Below, one piece after another: positions 43,745-46,134 of a stretch of 46,134 nt of DNA. The notes under the pieces are model-generated. The model did no database searches and had not been told where the DNA came from. It saw only the letters and a list, made by a program, of their open reading frames with translations. How positions within the stretch are numbered: the stretch's first letter is position 1; every line of letters begins with the position of its first letter. Location of the stretch: NCBI GenBank assembly GCA_948735595.1, contig CAPXSA010000024.1:1-46134 (forward strand), given 5' to 3'. The stretch comes from an uncultured Clostridia bacterium (GTDB lineage: Bacteria > Bacillota > Clostridia > TANB77 > CAG-508). The position numbers and the translations under genes are program-made.

Positions 43745-44755
43745 ATGAAAAATGATGATAAAGCATCAATATCACTGAAAAAAATCATATGTATTAGCTT
43801 AATCTTCATGTTGATTATGACAGTAGGTGTAATGGCAGGAAATGTTACTTTCCGTAATGTTAAAATCGTTTTAGCTAGTGGATATGAAATGAATGTACTA
43901 ACAAGCAAGACAAATGTATCAGAGATACTTGATGAAAACCACATTATTCTATTAGATGACGAAAAGGTAGTACCTGGCTTAGATTCAGAACTATCTGATA
44001 ACAAAACTATTAAAATTTCTAAAATGTCAGAAGAAGAGATTGAAGAAGCTGACGTTATAGAGACATCTGAAGAAATCACAGCAGAAGAAATTTTAAAAAA
44101 TTATGACACAATTGTTGAGAAAATTGTAGTCAAAAAAGTAAAAATCCCATATGAAACCATCAAAAAGAACGTAGCATCAGAAAAAGGTGCAAAACAAGAC
44201 AGAATTGTACAATATGGTGTAGACGGATTAAAAGAAGTTACTTATAAAATAAAATATCAAAATAATAAAGAAATTGAGAAGAAGGAAATTTCTTCAAAAA
44301 TCATTAAAAAGCCAGTTAATAAAATTGTTGAAGTTAGAAACCAACAAACAGTAACTACTAGAAGTGGTGGAACAAGAGTAAGTTATAGTTCAGGCAAATG
44401 GAGTTATTCAGAAGCAGAATTAGACTTATTATGTGCTATCACAGCACAAGAAGCATCTTCAAGTTATAATGCTTCCTTGGCAGTTATTACTACAGCATGT
44501 AATAGAGCAGCAAGTAGTAGATGGAGATACAATGGAACAGACCCATTAAGCCAATATAAAGCACCCGGGCAATTCTGTTATTCAATTGATAGCCACTGGG
44601 TAAGAAGATTAAATGGTAATTATCCAGCACATGTAAAACAAGCTGTAATTGATGCCTTAAATGGTAAAAGAAATCACAATTACTTATCATTCCGTTCAGC
44701 AGGATGTGCATCAGGTGTTAACATAGGCGGTAACGTATATTTCAACGCAATGTAA
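43745..44755 (+). CDS. YabE-like protein: DUF348, G5 and SleB-type cell wall hydrolase
   Basis: A 336-residue exported protein. The signal/anchor is at about 12-32. A DUF348 ubiquitin-like domain (NVKIVLASGYEMNVLTSK) leads to a G5 domain (about 120-190, VEKIVVKKVKIPYETIKKNV to KIIKKPVNKIVEV). The C-terminal hydrolase domain resembles SleB/hydrolase_2 (ELDLLCAITAQEASSSYNAS, TACNRAASSRWRY). A glycan-hydrolase role in wall turnover or spore germination is inferred. It has both sigma-A-like and sigma-E-like promoters. AAGGAGG precedes the ATG. Confidence 0.85.
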   Translation: MKNDDKASISLKKIICISLIFMLIMTVGVMAGNVTFRNVKIVLASGYEMNVLTSKTNVSEILDENHIILLDDEKVVPGLDSELSDNKTIKISKMSEEEIEEADVIETSEEITAEEILKNYDTIVEKIVVKKVKIPYETIKKNVASEKGAKQDRIVQYGVDGLKEVTYKIKYQNNKEIEKKEISSKIIKKPVNKIVEVRNQQTVTTRSGGTRVSYSSGKWSYSEAELDLLCAITAQEASSSYNASLAVITTACNRAASSRWRYNGTDPLSQYKAPGQFCYSIDSHWVRRLNGNYPAHVKQAVIDALNGKRNHNYLSFRSAGCASGVNIGGNVYFNAM

Positions 44756-44770
44756 TAAAATAAGAATATA

Positions 44771-44800
44771 AAAACTCTAACAATTTTGTTAGAGTTTTTT
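44771..44800 (+). terminator. Terminator after the YabE-like gene
   Basis: AAAACTCTAACA and TGTTAGAGTTTT form a 12-bp stem, followed by T residues. Confidence 0.9.
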
Positions 44801-44807
44801 GTTTGTC

Positions 44808-44921
44808 TGTCAGTTTGGGGACGTTAAGTCAGCTGTGTGAAGCGAAGCGAACTACAGATGATTTATGCGATGAAACGCAGTGCAATGTATAGTTTAACTG
44901 ACATCTGCCCCTAAACTGACA
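44808..44921. repeat. Long structured inverted-repeat element (GGGGACGT family)
   Basis: TGTCAGTTTGGGG (44808-44820) pairs with CCCCTAAACTGACA (44908-44921), with GTCAG/CTGAC inside and a GC-richer core. The arm resembles the hairpins at 10505 and 12196. Such elements are typical of REP/RAYT-type repeats; no transposase lies nearby. Confidence 0.65.
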
Positions 44922-44924
44922 AAA

Positions 44925-45143
44925 TTAATCTAATTTCTTATAATGAGGAGTAGGGTCATCTGTTAGACCCACAATATAATCAATAGAAGTATTATAAAAA
45001 ACAGCCAATTTTTTTAAGGAAGAAATTGGAATTTGTCTTTTTTCAGACTCATATTGACAATAAGTATTTTGCTTGCAATTAAGAAGTTTAGCAATATCTA
45101 TTTGTTTCAAATCATGATCTTCTCTCAAATCTTTTAATCTCAT
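44925..45143 (-). CDS. XRE-family helix-turn-helix regulator
   Basis: A 72-residue Cro/CI-type protein (MRLKDLREDHDLKQIDIAKLL, CQYESEKRQIPISSLKKLAVFYNTSIDYIVGLTD), a full single-domain XRE fold with the usual DYIVGLTD end. It is divergent from the variable surface protein at 45276, with palindromic operators between them. A GAGGGGG-like site lies before the ATG. Confidence 0.93.
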   Translation of the reverse strand: MRLKDLREDHDLKQIDIAKLLNCKQNTYCQYESEKRQIPISSLKKLAVFYNTSIDYIVGLTDDPTPHYKKLD

Positions 45144-45194
45144 GTTAACCCCCTCAAATTAATTATAAAACACAAGAAAATAATTCTTGACTTC

Positions 45195-45211
45195 TATCAC
45201 AAACTGTGATA
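45195..45211. promoter_or_regulatory. Palindromic operator TATCACA-AAC-TGTGATA
   Basis: Perfect 7-bp inverted repeat within the spacer of a TTGACT (45187-45192)/17-base/TAACCT promoter-like site. A second, weaker palindrome (TCTCA/TGAGA) lies at about 45228-45240. Both are likely sites for the adjacent XRE protein. Confidence 0.7.
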
Positions 45212-45275
45212 ACCTAAAAATAGAATATCTCAAAATGAGAATAGTATACTAAGAATTGAAGAAAGGATGAAAAAA

Positions 45276-45974
45276 ATGAAGAAAAACATAAGAAAATTAA
45301 AACAAATTTTAGTGACAAGTACTTTAATATTAGGAATGTTAACCATAAGTGGAAATGCAAGTCAAGCTGCATTGCAAGCAAATGCCACAACACATGCTAC
45401 CGGAAAGGCATATACAGGAGTAGCCTTAATTCAAAGTATCAGAGAAATGGAAACTGCAGGACAAACAATGGGATTAACCGAGACTCTAAAAAGTGATTTA
45501 ACACCAAATACAAGTAATAATATCGATGTTCATATGATGAGAACAACCGAATACGGTGCTATGGCTATTTTATCTGCATCAGGATTTGGATATAGCGGAA
45601 AATTACAAGATGCACCAGTTAAATCCACTACTGGTAACGTAACTGGAGTATATATCACAGGAACAAGATACGAGTGGATAGCAGGGGTATGCGATGCTAG
45701 TACAGTAGGTAAAAATGCAAGATATTATGATTTATATAAAATTAATGACCAAACAAGTGCTAAAGTCGGAGATGCACTCGGACTCGACACGTACACAACT
45801 AATCCTGGCTGCTCCGACTGGCATGGCGCTAGTAAGCGCAACTGGCTCGGTTACACTTACAACGGTTTCCTACGTGGCGATGGTGGGATGTTCTCCTTCG
45901 GCCGCAGCGACTGGAACCACAGCAGCAGTGTTCACTGTGGTCGTGGAGTAGCGGTCGTCGGTTCAGGTTTGTAA
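45276..45974 (+). CDS. Secreted variable protein of DGR target type (C-type-lectin-like)
   Basis: A 232-residue protein with a signal peptide (about 1-29, LVTSTLILGMLTISGNASQA). The middle contains MMRTTEYGAMAILSASGFGY and GDALGLDTY, which resemble the TEWGAVAYLSHSKYG and GDA segments of many gut DGR variable proteins. The C-terminus NGFLRGDGGMFSF to GRGVAVV resembles the RGG-x-GVFSF-x-FRVVL pattern. The final 195 bases are strikingly GC-rich. The start is ATG 45276, 8 bases after AAGAAAGG; an ATG at 45267 abuts that site. The XRE gene is divergent, and a cruciform follows the stop. No reverse transcriptase lies in the window. Confidence 0.8.
   Translation: MKKNIRKLKQILVTSTLILGMLTISGNASQAALQANATTHATGKAYTGVALIQSIREMETAGQTMGLTETLKSDLTPNTSNNIDVHMMRTTEYGAMAILSASGFGYSGKLQDAPVKSTTGNVTGVYITGTRYEWIAGVCDASTVGKNARYYDLYKINDQTSAKVGDALGLDTYTTNPGCSDWHGASKRNWLGYTYNGFLRGDGGMFSFGRSDWNHSSSVHCGRGVAVVGSGL
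45774..45971 (+). repeat. Candidate DGR variable region (VR)
   Basis: GC-rich tract dominated by NNC/NNT codons (GGC TGC TCC GAC CAT GGC GCT AGT, CGC AAC, TAC ACT TAC AAC) at the 3' end of an AT-rich gene, as expected from adenine mutagenesis of AAC/AAT codons. The template repeat is not in the window. Confidence 0.6.
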
Positions 45975-45991
45975 TTTTTATTTAGGTTAAT

Positions 45992-46108
45992 TAAAATTTT
46001 GAAATATATGATTTCTCCGTTTCGCTGTGGACGTTCCACTAATTGGCATTTTGCTATGCAAAAGCCAATTACCTTGCTCTACTACGAAATGATATATTTC
46101 AAATTTTA
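45992..46108. repeat. Cruciform-forming element 18 bases after the variable gene
   Basis: Outer arms 45992-46015 and 46086-46108 pair with one bulge and one mismatch. An inner hairpin (46041-46070) has arms AATTGGC/GCCAATT and TTTTGC/GCAAAA. It lies where DGR target genes carry a hairpin or cruciform needed for retrohoming, but it may be an unrelated repeat or terminator. The sequence to 46134 shows nothing further. Confidence 0.6.
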
Positions 46109-46134
46109 CAAGCGAATTTAAAAATAAAAATGAA

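Noticed and set aside
45780..46134. DGR reverse transcriptase or template repeat next to the second variable gene
   Set aside because: No reverse transcriptase motif or near-identical adenine-rich template copy is visible anywhere in the window.

Overview
The window is a low-GC chromosomal segment that reads as a gut-type spore-forming Clostridia (Firmicutes). The evidence is AT-rich coding with AGA, GAA and TTA codon bias, strong AGGAGG ribosome sites, and the gene set: spoIIE, CotF-like coat proteins, mecA, DUF4321-radC-mreBCD-pbp2-minC, tatD, and a YabE-like wall hydrolase. No tRNA, rRNA, CRISPR array, transposase or reverse transcriptase gene was found.

Layout. 1-1143 is a gene-free, C-poor, purine-rich stretch. 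1144-3941 is a nuclease/ATPase pair (YhaO/SbcD-like and YhaN/SbcC-like). Next come prfA, an autoregulated-looking ECF sigma/anti-sigma pair and a ZIP metal transporter. 7390-8178 is an accessory patch holding a type I toxin-antitoxin-like antisense module and a GC-rich 48-codon gene. Then follow pcrA, two CotF-like genes, an M23 peptidase, an XRE regulator with a divergent pilin-like surface protein, mecA, and the elongation cluster DUF4321-radC-mreB-mreC-mreD-pbp2-minC (15348-21680). After that come a pilin-like variable protein with a diversity-generating-retroelement (DGR) style C-terminus, a three-gene reverse-strand operon of unknown function, and two giant surface proteins (24652-36154) with Cna-B/SdrD-like domains, the second probably with a thioester adhesin domain. 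The window ends with spoIIE, a second XRE gene, a WG-repeat protein, a hypothetical, acpS, tatD, a YabE-like gene, a third XRE gene and a second DGR-type variable protein followed by a cruciform.

Most striking observation. Three otherwise intact genes (yhaO/sbcD, pcrA and the first pilin-like gene) each need one +1 frameshift. In all three the zero-frame codon at the break is CGG followed by A (CGGA at 1639, 8950 and 14291). Skipping the C gives a GGA glycine codon and restores the family reading frame. A manual scan of all the other credible genes found no in-frame CGG, except CGG CGG in the foreign-looking 48-codon gene. This suggests that CGG is unassigned or hungry here, and that CGGA is decoded as a four-base glycine codon or by +1 slippage. 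The PcrA site lies inside helicase motif III, where family members have Gly, and pcrA is essential in Bacillus subtilis.

Second observation. At 7412-7784 two short convergent transcription units share terminator-loop sequence and two direct repeats, one covering the start codon of a 29-residue ORF. This is the architecture of the par_pAD1 (Fst/RNAII) type I toxin-antitoxin locus, but with an unfamiliar peptide.
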